Of a stretch of DNA of 64,000 nucleotides, positions 34,967-43,862 are shown piece by piece. The notes under the pieces are model-generated. The model saw nothing but the letters and a program-made list of their open reading frames with translations, was not told the DNA's origin and ran no database searches. Position 1 is the stretch's first letter; each line of letters starts with the position of its first letter. A program made the position numbers and the translations under genes. This DNA comes from Meridianimarinicoccus marinus (lineage in GTDB: Bacteria > Pseudomonadota > Alphaproteobacteria > Rhodobacterales > Rhodobacteraceae), in NCBI RefSeq assembly GCF_040689105.1, contig NZ_JBFBVU010000008.1:97742-161741 (forward strand), read 5' to 3'.

Positions 34967-35151
34967 TCCAGTTCTTTACCGGCCTGATGCGCCTGCGCCG
35001 CGGTCCCTGGGAAATGTTGGCCACCATCCTGATTGCCCTGGGGGTCTTCATGTTGATGCAACCCTTCGTGCTGTGGGCCTTCACCTATTCCTTCATCGTC
35101 ACGCTGGTGGGCACGGTGATGTTCATCGTCGTCAGCCACTTCCCGGAGTAA
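34963..35151 (+). CDS. Small two-helix membrane protein of the ABC operon (62 aa)
   Basis: A 62-residue protein starting at the ATG at 34963, which overlaps the preceding permease stop (ATGA). It has two hydrophobic helices, MLATILIALGVFMLMQPFVL and FIVTLVGTVMFIVVSHF, separated by a short turn (WAFTYS), and a basic amphipathic N-terminus (GLMRLRRGPWE). The coupling on both sides (4-bp overlap before, 3 bp between its stop and the ATPase start) shows it is a regular part of the operon. Rhizobial glycerol-type ABC operons also carry a small membrane protein, so an accessory or stabilising role in the transporter is plausible. Function unknown; easily missed because of its size. Confidence 0.75.
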   Translation: MIQFFTGLMRLRRGPWEMLATILIALGVFMLMQPFVLWAFTYSFIVTLVGTVMFIVVSHFPE

Positions 35152-35154
35152 CCC

Positions 35155-36252
35155 ATGGCCCAGATCGTCATCCGGAACCTCCAGAAGAATTTCGGCGATT
35201 TCACCGCCGTGCGGGAGAGTTCCTTCACCATCGAGGACGGTGAGTTCTTCATGCTGCTGGGGCCGTCGGGCTGCGGCAAGACCACGACGTTGCGCATGAT
35301 CGCGGGGCTGGAGCTGCCCACATCCGGCGAGATCTTCCTCGACGGCGAGGAGATCAGCCAGCGGCCTCCGTCCGAGCGTGACATCGCCTTCGTGTTTCAG
35401 ATGTTCGCCCTGTACCCGCATATGAACGTGCGCAAGAACATGAGCTATCCGCTGGTCTCGCAGGGCATGTCGCGCGCCAAGGTGCGCGAGAAGGTGGCCG
35501 AAGTGTCCAAGATCCTCGGCATCGAGGATATCCTTGACAAGCCGGTGGGCGGGCTGTCGGGCGGCGACCGTCAGCGCGTGGCGCTGGGGCGGGCCATCGT
35601 GCGCGAGCCCAAGGCGTTCATGATGGATGAGCCGCTGGGCGCGCTGGACGCCGAGTTCCGCGAACATATGGCCGAGGAATTGCGCGCCCTGCACGACCGC
35701 ATGGGGGCGACCACGGTCTATGTCACCCACGATCAGCTTGAAGCGATGCAGATGGGCGACAAGATCGTGGTCATGAACAACGCGGTGGTGGAGCAATTCG
35801 GCACCCCGCAGGAGATCTACGACAAACCCGCCACCATGTTCGTGGCCAATTTCATCGGCTCGCCGTCGATGAACTTCCTCGACTTCAAGGGCCAGGTCGG
35901 GCCGGGGGCGACCCATGTGGTGCTGAACGGCCATGACACCCAGGTGCCGGCGCTGCGCGAGGGGGCCGAGGGTGATCTGGTCTTCGGGGTGCGCCCCGAA
36001 CATGTGCGGCTCTCCGACGCCAGCGATTACCGCGCCCGCGTGCTGGCCACCGAATATCTGGGCACCACCCAGATCCTGACGCTGGAAACCGCCAACGGCG
36101 AAATCAAGGCGCGGATCAGTGCGGCGACGAACGTGCAGCCCGACACCCATGTTGGGCTGGAGTTCAAATCCGAAGCCGTCACCCTGTTCGATCGCGGCAG
36201 CGGGCGGGCGTTGCGCTCGTCCCTGAATGAAGGAGTGCTGTCCCATGGCTGA
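35155..36252 (+). CDS. ABC transporter ATP-binding protein 1
   Basis: A 365-residue MalK/UgpC-type ATPase. Walker A GPSGCGKTT (about 36-44), signature LSGGDRQRVALGRAI (LSGGD rather than LSGGQ), Walker B FMMDEPLGALDAEF and H-loop YVTHDQLEAM are present. A C-terminal OB-fold (TOBE) region from about 240 includes FGVRPEHVRLSDA. It overlaps the start of the second ATPase by 8 bp. Having two different ATPase genes suggests a heterodimeric motor. Confidence 0.9.
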   Translation: MAQIVIRNLQKNFGDFTAVRESSFTIEDGEFFMLLGPSGCGKTTTLRMIAGLELPTSGEIFLDGEEISQRPPSERDIAFVFQMFALYPHMNVRKNMSYPLVSQGMSRAKVREKVAEVSKILGIEDILDKPVGGLSGGDRQRVALGRAIVREPKAFMMDEPLGALDAEFREHMAEELRALHDRMGATTVYVTHDQLEAMQMGDKIVVMNNAVVEQFGTPQEIYDKPATMFVANFIGSPSMNFLDFKGQVGPGATHVVLNGHDTQVPALREGAEGDLVFGVRPEHVRLSDASDYRARVLATEYLGTTQILTLETANGEIKARISAATNVQPDTHVGLEFKSEAVTLFDRGSGRALRSSLNEGVLSHG

Positions 36253-37240
36253 GGTCACGCTGGAAGGGATCTCCAAGGCGTTCGGCAAGACGCAGGCGGT
36301 CAGCGACATCACCATGACCATTGCCGACGGCGCCTTCGTGGTGTTGCTGGGGCCGACAGGGGCGGGCAAGACCACCACGCTGCGGCTGATTTCGGGGCTG
36401 GAAAAGCTCGACAAGGGGCAGATCACCATCGGCGGGCGCAATGTCGGGACCGAGACCCCGGCGCAGCGCGACGTGGCGATGGTGTTCCAGCAGTATTCGC
36501 TTTACCCGCATATGACGGTGCGGGACAATCTGGCGTTCCCGCTGCGCTCGCCCATCCTGAAGACGCCCGAGGCGGAGGTGACCGAAAAGGTGCGGCGCAT
36601 CGCCGAGGTGCTGCAGATCCCGCACAAGCTGGACAACAAGGCGACCGAACTGTCGGGCGGCGAGATGCAGCGCGTGTCCATCGGCCGGGCGCTGGTGCGC
36701 GACCCGTCGATCTACCTGATGGACGAGCCATTGAGCTCGCTGGATGCCAAGCTGCGCGCCGACCTGCGGGTGGAGCTGAAGCGCATCCATGCGGATCTGG
36801 GGTCGACCCTGCTCTATGTGACCCATGACCAGATCGAGGCGATGACCATGGCCACCCATATCGGGGTGCTGGAGGAGGGCCGTCTGGTGCAGTACGGCAC
36901 CCCGCGCGAGGTCTATGAAAATCCCGCCAGCATCTATGTGGCCAGCCGTCTGGGTTCGCCCCGGATCAACGTTCTGCCGTCGGATCTGTTTGCCGGAAGC
37001 CACAAGGGGCCGCTGATCGGGCTGCGCCCGGAGAACATCCGCGAGGGCAGCGAGGGCGTCGAGGCCCGCGTGATCCGGTCCGAGCATCTGGGCGACCAGA
37101 CCCGGCTGCATCTGGAGCTGCGCGGCCATGCGATCACCACGGTGATCGACGCGCATGAGGACTATACCGCCGACACCACGATCAAGATCAGCCCGCAGGC
37201 GCCGCTGTATTTCAGCGCCGATGGCGCCCGCATCTTCTGA
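36245..37240 (+). CDS. ABC transporter ATP-binding protein 2
   Basis: A 331-residue ATPase starting at the ATG at 36245 (MAEVTLEGISKAFG), inside the last codons of the first ATPase. Walker A is GPTGAGKTT, the signature LSGGEMQRVSIGRAL, Walker B YLMDEPLSSLDAKL and the H-loop YVTHDQIEAM. The TOBE part contains GLRPENIREGSEGV. It differs clearly from its neighbour outside the motifs, so the pair is probably an ancient duplication rather than redundant copies. Confidence 0.9.
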   Translation: MAEVTLEGISKAFGKTQAVSDITMTIADGAFVVLLGPTGAGKTTTLRLISGLEKLDKGQITIGGRNVGTETPAQRDVAMVFQQYSLYPHMTVRDNLAFPLRSPILKTPEAEVTEKVRRIAEVLQIPHKLDNKATELSGGEMQRVSIGRALVRDPSIYLMDEPLSSLDAKLRADLRVELKRIHADLGSTLLYVTHDQIEAMTMATHIGVLEEGRLVQYGTPREVYENPASIYVASRLGSPRINVLPSDLFAGSHKGPLIGLRPENIREGSEGVEARVIRSEHLGDQTRLHLELRGHAITTVIDAHEDYTADTTIKISPQAPLYFSADGARIF

Positions 37241-37252
37241 GGGAGGACAGAC

Positions 37253-38875
37253 ATGGCACAGTTTCTGAACGCCAAGGAAAATCTGGTGACCGAGGCCATC
37301 GACGGCCTGCTGGCAGGCTCCGGCGGGGCGTTGTCGCGGCTGGATGGCTATCCGCACATCAAGGTGGTGTACCGGTCTGACTGGGATCGCACCAAGGTGG
37401 CGCTGATCTCGGGCGGTGGCTCGGGCCATGAACCGGCCCATGCGGGGTTTGTGGGCAAGGGGATGCTGACGGCGGCGGTCTGTGGCGAGGTTTTTGCCTC
37501 GCCCTCGGTGGACGCGGTACTGGCGGGCATTCTAGCGGTGACGGGGGCGGCGGGCTGTTTGCTGATCGTCAAGAACTACACCGGCGACCGGCTGAATTTC
37601 GGGTTGGCGGCGGAACGGGCACGGGCGCTTGGCCGCAAGGTCGAGATGGTCGTGGTCGATGATGACGTGGCGCTGCCGGATCTGCCGCAACCGCGCGGCG
37701 TGGCGGGCACGCTGTTCGTGCACAAGATCGCCGGGGCGATGGCCGAAGCCGGGGCCGATCTGGCCCCTGTCGCAGCCGCCGCGCGCGACGTGATCGGCCG
37801 GGTGGCCAGCATCGGCATGAGCCTGGACACCTGCACGGTGCCCGGCTCGCCCAAGGAAGACCGGATCGCGCCGGGCAAGGCCGAACTGGGGCTGGGCATC
37901 CACGGCGAGCCGGGGGTCGAGCAGGTGGAATTCTCCACCGCCATGCACGCCATGGACACGGTGATCGACAAGCTGCGCCCGCGACTGGGCGGCGCCAACA
38001 AGGTGGCGCTGGTCAACAATCTGGGCTCGACCACGCCGCTGGAAATGTCGGTGTTGACCCATGCGCTGACCGAAAGCGGCGCGGTGGGCCATCTGATCGG
38101 CCCGGCGCCGCTGATGACCTCGCTCGACATGCACGGGTTCTCGGTCTCGGTGCTGGATGCGACCGAAGCCGAACTGCAGGCGCTGGCCGCCCCGGTCAGC
38201 CTGCCGGCCTGGCCGGGGATGGCCGAACTGGTGCCGATCCGGGTCACCCCGCTGCCCGACGGTCTGACCCCGATCAAGCCGATCCCGTCGGACAATCCGC
38301 GCACCCAGGCGATCATCGAACGGGTCTGCGATCTGCTGGTCGGGGCCGAGGGCAAGCTGAACGAGCTGGACGCGAAATCCGGCGATGGCGACACCGGTTC
38401 GACCCTGGCGACGGCGGCGCGGGCGCTGAAGCAGGGATTGGGGGGGATGCCGCTGGCCGATCTGACGCAACTGTTCCCGGCGCTTGGCAACGCGTTGAGC
38501 CAGACCATGGGCGGCTCCTCCGGGGTGATCCTGGCGATCTATTTCAACGCCGCCGGGGATGCCTGCGCCAAGGGCGCGCCGGTGCCGCGGGCGCTGGTTG
38601 ATGGGTTGACGCGGGTGTCGCAGGTGGGCGGCGCACAGGTCGGCGACCGCACCATGGTCGATGCGCTGGCGCCGGCGCTGGAGGCCTTGCCACAGGGCAT
38701 CGCCGCCGCCGCCGCTGCGGCGCGGGCCGGGGCCGACAGCACCGCCGCGATCCACCGTGCCAAGGCGGGTCGCGCGGCCTATGTGCCCGAGGAGAACCTG
38801 AAGGGGCACAACGATCCCGGGGCCGAGGCCGTCGCGCTGCTGTTCGAAGGGCTGGCCGCGGAAATGGGCAGCTGA
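37253..38875 (+). CDS. DhaK-DhaL type (dihydroxyacetone-like) kinase
   Basis: A 540-residue ATP-dependent kinase with both domains in one chain. The DhaK domain (about 1-335) has GGGSGHEPAHAGF (54-66) and ELGLGIHGEPGVEQ, whose histidine at about 217 corresponds to the family's covalent substrate-binding His. The DhaL domain (about 345-540) has DAKSGDGDTGSTLATAA (about 373-389), the magnesium-binding Asp cluster. Family members phosphorylate dihydroxyacetone, and relatives act on erythrulose or similar short ketoses. With an importer, an isomerase-like protein and a dehydrogenase alongside, it should phosphorylate the ketose product of the pathway; the exact substrate is not known. SD GGGAGGA just upstream. 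Confidence 0.9.
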   Translation: MAQFLNAKENLVTEAIDGLLAGSGGALSRLDGYPHIKVVYRSDWDRTKVALISGGGSGHEPAHAGFVGKGMLTAAVCGEVFASPSVDAVLAGILAVTGAAGCLLIVKNYTGDRLNFGLAAERARALGRKVEMVVVDDDVALPDLPQPRGVAGTLFVHKIAGAMAEAGADLAPVAAAARDVIGRVASIGMSLDTCTVPGSPKEDRIAPGKAELGLGIHGEPGVEQVEFSTAMHAMDTVIDKLRPRLGGANKVALVNNLGSTTPLEMSVLTHALTESGAVGHLIGPAPLMTSLDMHGFSVSVLDATEAELQALAAPVSLPAWPGMAELVPIRVTPLPDGLTPIKPIPSDNPRTQAIIERVCDLLVGAEGKLNELDAKSGDGDTGSTLATAARALKQGLGGMPLADLTQLFPALGNALSQTMGGSSGVILAIYFNAAGDACAKGAPVPRALVDGLTRVSQVGGAQVGDRTMVDALAPALEALPQGIAAAAAAARAGADSTAAIHRAKAGRAAYVPEENLKGHNDPGAEAVALLFEGLAAEMGS

Positions 38876-38882
38876 GTTCGGG

Positions 38883-39935
38883 GTGACGAAACCGGACGTC
38901 CATACCGCCCAGAAACCCACGGTCAACGACATCGCGCGTGTGGCCGGGGTCAGCCTGGCCACCGTGGACCGGGTTCTGAACGAACGTCCGGGCGTGCGGC
39001 GCGTGACCATCGAAAAGGTGCAGAACGCCATCACCGAACTGGGCTATGTGCGCGACACGGCGGCGGCCAATCTGGCGCGCAAGCGGGTTTATGACCTGCT
39101 GTTCGTCCTGCCCGACAACCGCAATGAATTCGTGCAGGCCCTGCGCAGCCAGATCACCGAACAGGCCGGCAAGCTGGTCAACGAACGGACCCGGATCTCG
39201 GTCCGGCAGGCCGCCCCTTTCGAGCCGCAGGACATCGTGCGCATTCTTGACCGGCTGGAGCGTCCCTCGACCGACGGGGTGGCGGTCTTCGGGCCGGAAA
39301 CCCCGGCGGTGCGCGACGCGGTGCGGCGGGCGCGGGCCAAGGGCATCGCCGTGGTGACGCTGGTGTCGGACCTGCCCAGCTCGGACCGGGATCATTTTGT
39401 CGGCATCGACAATGTCGCCGCCGGGCGGACGGCGGCGCAGTTGATGGGCCGGTTCGCACGGAGGACGGGCAAGGTGCTGGTGATCACCGGCTCGCGGCTG
39501 GCGCGCGACCATCTGGAACGGCGTCAGGGCTTCGATCTGGTGATGGCGCGGGACTTTCCGCATCTGGATGTGGTCGCCTCGGTCGAGGGGCGCGACGATC
39601 CCGACCTGATCGGGGCGCTGCTGCCACAGGTCTTTGCCAGCTATCCGGACCTGTGCGGCATCTATTCCTCGGCGGCGGGCAACGCCGGGCTGATCCGCTT
39701 CCTGTCCGAGAACGATCTGGGCGGCGACGTGGTGGTGATCGCCCATGAATTGACGCCCATGTCGCGCGCCGCCTTGCATCGCGGCCTGTTCGACGCGCTG
39801 ATTTCGCAGGACGCAGGCCATCTGGTACGCTCGGCCGTGCGTCTGTTGCGGGCCACCGCCGATGACGTGCCGTTCAACGCCGCGCAGGAGCGTATCCGCA
39901 TCGACATTCATCTGAAGGAAAACACACCGCCCTGA
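38883..39935 (+). CDS. LacI-family transcriptional regulator
   Basis: A 350-residue regulator beginning at GTG 38883. The helix-turn-helix TVNDIARVAGVSLATVDRVL (13-32) with the hinge LARKR is typical; the rest is the periplasmic-binding-like effector domain (YDLLFVLPDNRNEFVQALRS, VAVFGPETPAVRDAVRRARA and on). It is embedded between the kinase and isomerase genes and co-directional with them, so it probably controls this unit in response to the imported substrate or a phosphorylated intermediate. The palindrome at 31494-31513 is the obvious operator candidate. Confidence 0.9.
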   Translation: MTKPDVHTAQKPTVNDIARVAGVSLATVDRVLNERPGVRRVTIEKVQNAITELGYVRDTAAANLARKRVYDLLFVLPDNRNEFVQALRSQITEQAGKLVNERTRISVRQAAPFEPQDIVRILDRLERPSTDGVAVFGPETPAVRDAVRRARAKGIAVVTLVSDLPSSDRDHFVGIDNVAAGRTAAQLMGRFARRTGKVLVITGSRLARDHLERRQGFDLVMARDFPHLDVVASVEGRDDPDLIGALLPQVFASYPDLCGIYSSAAGNAGLIRFLSENDLGGDVVVIAHELTPMSRAALHRGLFDALISQDAGHLVRSAVRLLRATADDVPFNAAQERIRIDIHLKENTPP

Positions 39936-39962
39936 AGGGCGGAGCATTGGGGAGGAGACATC

Positions 39963-41018
39963 ATGAAGACCATCAAGGGCCCGGCCCTGTTTCTGGCGCA
40001 ATTCGCCGGAGACGAGGCGCCGTTCAACTCGTGGGACGCGATCACGAAATGGGCTGCGGACTGCGGCTACAAAGGGGTGCAGGTGCCCAGTTGGGATGGC
40101 CGCCTGTTCGATCTGGACAAGGCCGCCGCCAGCAAGGACTACTGCGACGAATTCAAGGGGCAGGCGGCGGCGAACGGCATCGAGGTGACCGAACTGTCGA
40201 CCCATTTGCAGGGGCAGCTTGTGGCCGTGCACCCGGCCTATGACACGGCTTTCGACGGGTTTGCGGCCCCCGAGGTTAGGGGCAACCCCGCCGCCCGTCA
40301 GGAATGGGCGGTGAATCAGGTGAAGAAGGCGCTGACCGCCTCGCGCCACATGGGGATCGGGGCGCATGCGACGTTCTCGGGTGCGCTGGCCTGGCCCTAT
40401 ATCTATCCGTGGCCGCAGCGCCCCGCTGGGTTGGTCGAAACCGCGTTTGACGAGTTGGCCCGGCGCTGGCGCCCGATCCTGGATCACGCCGAGGAGTGCG
40501 GCGTCGATGTCTGCTATGAAATCCATCCGGGCGAGGATCTGCACGACGGCGTGACCTACGAGATGTTCCTGGAACGCACCGGCAATCACGCGCGCGCCTG
40601 CATGCTGTACGACCCCTCGCACTATGTGCTTCAGTGCCTCGATTACCTCGACAACATCGACATCTACCGCGACCGCATTCGCATGTTCCACGTCAAGGAT
40701 GCCGAGTTCAATCCGACCGGGCGGCAGGGCGTCTATTCGGGCTACCAAAGCTGGGTGGACCGCGCCGGGCGCTTCCGCAGCCTGGGCGACGGGCAGGTGG
40801 ATTTCGCGGCGATCTTCGCCAAGATGGCAGCCAATGATTTCGACGGCTGGGCCGTGGTCGAATGGGAATGCGCGCTGAAGCATCCCGAGGATGGCGCGCG
40901 GGAGGGCGCGCAGTTCGTCACCGACCACATCATCCGGGTCACCGAAAAAGCCTTTGACGATTTCGCCGACGGCGGCACCGACGAAGCGGCCAACCGCAAG
41001 ATGCTGGGGATCGACTGA
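39963..41018 (+). CDS. Sugar phosphate isomerase/epimerase-like TIM-barrel protein
   Basis: A 351-residue AP_endonuc_2-type TIM barrel. The ATG follows GGGGAGGAGACATC. Metal-ligand type positions are seen in VCYEIHPGEDLHDG (Glu/His), MLYDPSHYVLQCLDY (Asp/His), MFHVKDAEFN (His/Asp) and the final AVVEWECAL (Glu). Members include xylose isomerase-like and epimerase enzymes acting on free or phosphorylated sugars. Its stop overlaps the next gene by one base, so it is tightly coupled to a Gfo/Idh/MocA dehydrogenase, a pairing frequent in inositol- and polyol-type pathways. Confidence 0.85.
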   Translation: MKTIKGPALFLAQFAGDEAPFNSWDAITKWAADCGYKGVQVPSWDGRLFDLDKAAASKDYCDEFKGQAAANGIEVTELSTHLQGQLVAVHPAYDTAFDGFAAPEVRGNPAARQEWAVNQVKKALTASRHMGIGAHATFSGALAWPYIYPWPQRPAGLVETAFDELARRWRPILDHAEECGVDVCYEIHPGEDLHDGVTYEMFLERTGNHARACMLYDPSHYVLQCLDYLDNIDIYRDRIRMFHVKDAEFNPTGRQGVYSGYQSWVDRAGRFRSLGDGQVDFAAIFAKMAANDFDGWAVVEWECALKHPEDGAREGAQFVTDHIIRVTEKAFDDFADGGTDEAANRKMLGID

Positions 41019-42175
41019 TGGTTACGGGACGCAACGAAAACATTGGCCGCCGGATCCGTCTGGGCATGGTCGGCGGTGGCAATGATGCTTTTATCGGCGG
41101 GGTGCATCGCATCGCGTCGCGCATCGACGACAAGTTCGAACTGGTGGCCGGCGCATTGTCCGCCACCCCCGAGAAGGCGCAGGCCAGCGGCGAGGCGCTT
41201 GGCCTGCCGCGCATCTACGACGACTTCAAGCAGATGGCGATCCGCGAGGCGCGGCTGAAGAACGGGATCGAGGCGGTGTCCATCGTCACCCCGAACCACG
41301 TGCACTATGCCGCCGCGCGCGAGTTTCTGAAGCGCGGCATCCATGTGATCTGCGACAAGCCGCTGACCTCGACCCTGGCCGATGCCAAGAAGCTGGTGAA
41401 GGCGGCCGAGGCCTCGGACGCGCTGTTCATCCTGACCCACAATTACACCGGCTATCCGATGGTGCGGCAGGCGAAAGAGATGGTCGATGCGGGCGAGCTG
41501 GGGGCGCTGCGTGTGGTGCAGGTGGAGTACGCGCAGGACTGGCTGACGCAGGACGAGACCTTCAAGCAGGCCGAATGGCGCACCGACCCGTCGCGCACCG
41601 GGGCCGGGGGCTCGACCGGTGACATCGGCACCCATGCCTTCAACCTGGCCAGTTTCGTCACCGGGCTGACCGCCGAAAGCCTTGCCGCCGACATCCAGGC
41701 CTTCGTGCCGGGGCGACAGGTGGATGACAACGCTCATGTGATGCTGCGCTATGCGGGCGGCGCGCGCGGGATGCTGTGGTGTTCCCAGGTGGCGCCGGGC
41801 AACGAGAACGCGCTGAAGCTGCGGGTCTATGGCGAGAAGGGCGGCCTGGAATGGGAGCAGGAGAATCCCAACAACCTGTGGTTCACCCCCTTCGGCGAAC
41901 CCAAGCGCCTGATCACCCGCAACGGTGCCGGGGCCGGGGCGGCCGCCGGTCGCATGAGCCGCGTGCCGCCTGGTCACCCCGAAGGCTACCTGGAAGGGTT
42001 CGCGAATATCTACAGCGAGGCCGCCGAGGCGATCATCGCCCATCGCGACGGGGACAGGCCCGATCCGGCGGTGACCTATCCCACCATTCAGGACGGGTTG
42101 AAGGGCGTGCAATTCGTGGCTGCCTGCGTCGAAAGTTCCAAACGCAACGCGGCCTGGGTGTCGCTGGACAAATAG
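41018..42175 (+). CDS. Gfo/Idh/MocA family oxidoreductase
   Basis: A 385-residue NAD(P)-dependent dehydrogenase. The Rossmann turn is RLGMVGGGNDAFIGGVHR (about 14-31). The catalytic EKP-type motif appears as ICDKPLTSTLADAKKL (about 110-125), with Asp replacing the usual Glu. TGDIGTHAFNLASFVTGL contains the active-site His. Likely oxidises or reduces a hydroxyl of the imported sugar or polyol, or of a lactone/ketose derived from it. Last gene of the 31.6-42.2 kb unit. Confidence 0.87.
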   Translation: MVTGRNENIGRRIRLGMVGGGNDAFIGGVHRIASRIDDKFELVAGALSATPEKAQASGEALGLPRIYDDFKQMAIREARLKNGIEAVSIVTPNHVHYAAAREFLKRGIHVICDKPLTSTLADAKKLVKAAEASDALFILTHNYTGYPMVRQAKEMVDAGELGALRVVQVEYAQDWLTQDETFKQAEWRTDPSRTGAGGSTGDIGTHAFNLASFVTGLTAESLAADIQAFVPGRQVDDNAHVMLRYAGGARGMLWCSQVAPGNENALKLRVYGEKGGLEWEQENPNNLWFTPFGEPKRLITRNGAGAGAAAGRMSRVPPGHPEGYLEGFANIYSEAAEAIIAHRDGDRPDPAVTYPTIQDGLKGVQFVAACVESSKRNAAWVSLDK

Positions 42176-42180
42176 TGCGT

Positions 42181-42210
42181 CGGGCCGGGGATATTGGACT
42201 CTCCGGCCCG
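42181..42210 (+). terminator. Hairpin after the dehydrogenase gene
   Basis: CGGGCCGG (42181-42188) and CCGGCCCG (42203-42210) pair perfectly; only a weak T run follows. Probable end of the catabolic operon. Confidence 0.5.
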
Positions 42211-42296
42211 CGTTTGCGCCGCCGCGACCGGCGCTGAGAAAGGTTTAACCTCTGCCCCCTAGGCTGCGCGCCATCCGTGTCGTCTGGGAAACTGTC

Positions 42297-43760
42297 ATGT
42301 CGCGTCCTGAGTTGTCCATTGCTCCCCCGCCCTCTGAAGGTCTTGGTGCCGCTGCCGCGCAGGTCGCCAGGGGGCTGGCCCGTCCCTCGCTGGCGCCGAT
42401 CCGTCTGGCCGCCATTGCTGCCGGGGTCGAAGGGCTGGTGCTGTCGGTCACCTTCTGGTTCGTGCAATACGCTGCCACCCCGGGGACGCAGTTCCATCCC
42501 GGCATGGCCGGTCTGGCCGGGATCGGCATGGCGATGCTGGCACTCGGTCTGACGGCGGCTTTTGGCGGCTTTGCCCTGCGGGTGATGGTCAACGCGCGGC
42601 GCAGCCTGCCGCGTACCCTGCCGGGATACCTGCTCGCCTTGGTGGCGATGGGTGTGGCGGGGCTGGGCCATATCCTGCCCGGCGGGGTGTTCTGGGCCGG
42701 GCTGACCGCTTTTGGGGTGGTGCTGGTGCCGCTTCGGTATTGTCTGTCTCTGGCGGCCGACTGGGCCGTGGCCAGCGGGCTGACGGCGCGGCGTGCGGTG
42801 CTGGCGGGAGGCGGCCCCGAGGCCGAGCGGCTGGTGCGCGGCCTGTCCGAGAAAACCGGCAACGAAGTGCGCATTTGCGGGATTTTCGATGACCGGACCG
42901 GCAAACGCGCGCCGGACGTGGTTCTGGATGTGCCCAAGATCGGCAGTTTCGACGATCTGGTGCAGTTCTGCCGGATGGCCGAGATTGACCTGATCATCCT
43001 GTGCCTGCCGCCCACGGCGGAAGAACGGATCGCGCAATTGCTGGAAAAATTCCGGGTGCTGCCGGTGCCCGTGCATCTGAGCGCCTTCAGTCAGGATTTC
43101 AGCTTCGCCGATGCCCCCGATGGCACCGCGCTGCTGCCAGCGACCTTCCGGGCCGAGCGGCGTCTGGCCAAGCGCGTGTTCGACCTGACCCTCGGGGCGT
43201 CGATGCTGGTGTGCCTTGCGCCGGTGATGCTGGCCGTGGCGGTGGCGATCCGACTGGACAGTCGCGGCCCGATCTTCTTCCGGCAACAGCGGCATGGCTT
43301 CAACGACAGCCTGATCCGGGTCTGGAAATTCCGCACCATGTATGCCGATCAATGCGATGCGCGTGGCAGCCGGATCGTCACCCGCGGCGACCCGCGGGTG
43401 ACGCGCGTGGGCCGGATCCTGCGCAAGACCTCGCTGGATGAGCTGCCGCAACTGTTCAACGTGCTGGAGGGATCGCTGTCGCTGGTCGGGCCGCGCCCGC
43501 ATGCGGTGGATGCCCGCTCCAGCCGGCAAGAACGCTTTGCCCAGATCGTGCAGGGCTATTCCGCGCGCCACCGGCTGCCGCCGGGGATCACCGGCTGGGC
43601 GCAGATCCACGGCTGGCGCGGCGAGGTCGATGACCCCGAAAGCCTGCGCCACCGGTTTGCCCATGACCTGTTCTATATCGAGAACTGGTCGCTCTGGCTG
43701 GACCTCGCCATTCTTTTGCGCACACCGCTGAGTTTGCTGGACACACGGCGCGCGTATTGA
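42297..43760 (+). CDS. Exopolysaccharide priming polyprenyl glycosylphosphotransferase
   Basis: A 487-residue membrane enzyme (ATG 42297, MSRPELSIAPPP). Four or so N-terminal membrane helices (residues about 30-155) are followed by a nucleotide-binding-like region (AVLAGGGPEAERLVRGLSEK) and a final helix (FDLTLGASMLVCLAPVMLAV, about 298-317). The catalytic C-terminal domain carries RVWKFRTMYADQ, ITRGDPRVTRVGRILRKTSLDELPQLFNVL and SLVGPRPHAVD, the hallmark of the WbaP/ExoY/PssY-type family that transfers a hexose-1-phosphate to undecaprenyl phosphate. It starts polysaccharide assembly at the inner membrane, yet no other polysaccharide genes are near. Confidence 0.9.
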   Translation: MSRPELSIAPPPSEGLGAAAAQVARGLARPSLAPIRLAAIAAGVEGLVLSVTFWFVQYAATPGTQFHPGMAGLAGIGMAMLALGLTAAFGGFALRVMVNARRSLPRTLPGYLLALVAMGVAGLGHILPGGVFWAGLTAFGVVLVPLRYCLSLAADWAVASGLTARRAVLAGGGPEAERLVRGLSEKTGNEVRICGIFDDRTGKRAPDVVLDVPKIGSFDDLVQFCRMAEIDLIILCLPPTAEERIAQLLEKFRVLPVPVHLSAFSQDFSFADAPDGTALLPATFRAERRLAKRVFDLTLGASMLVCLAPVMLAVAVAIRLDSRGPIFFRQQRHGFNDSLIRVWKFRTMYADQCDARGSRIVTRGDPRVTRVGRILRKTSLDELPQLFNVLEGSLSLVGPRPHAVDARSSRQERFAQIVQGYSARHRLPPGITGWAQIHGWRGEVDDPESLRHRFAHDLFYIENWSLWLDLAILLRTPLSLLDTRRAY

Positions 43761-43862
43761 ACCGTCCAGTGCCTTCGGGGGTTGGCCTGCCCGCCTGCCC
43801 GCCGTAGTCTTCGCTCAAGGGCCGACGGGGATCGGCCCGCTGAACAACCGGGAGATTCTTGA

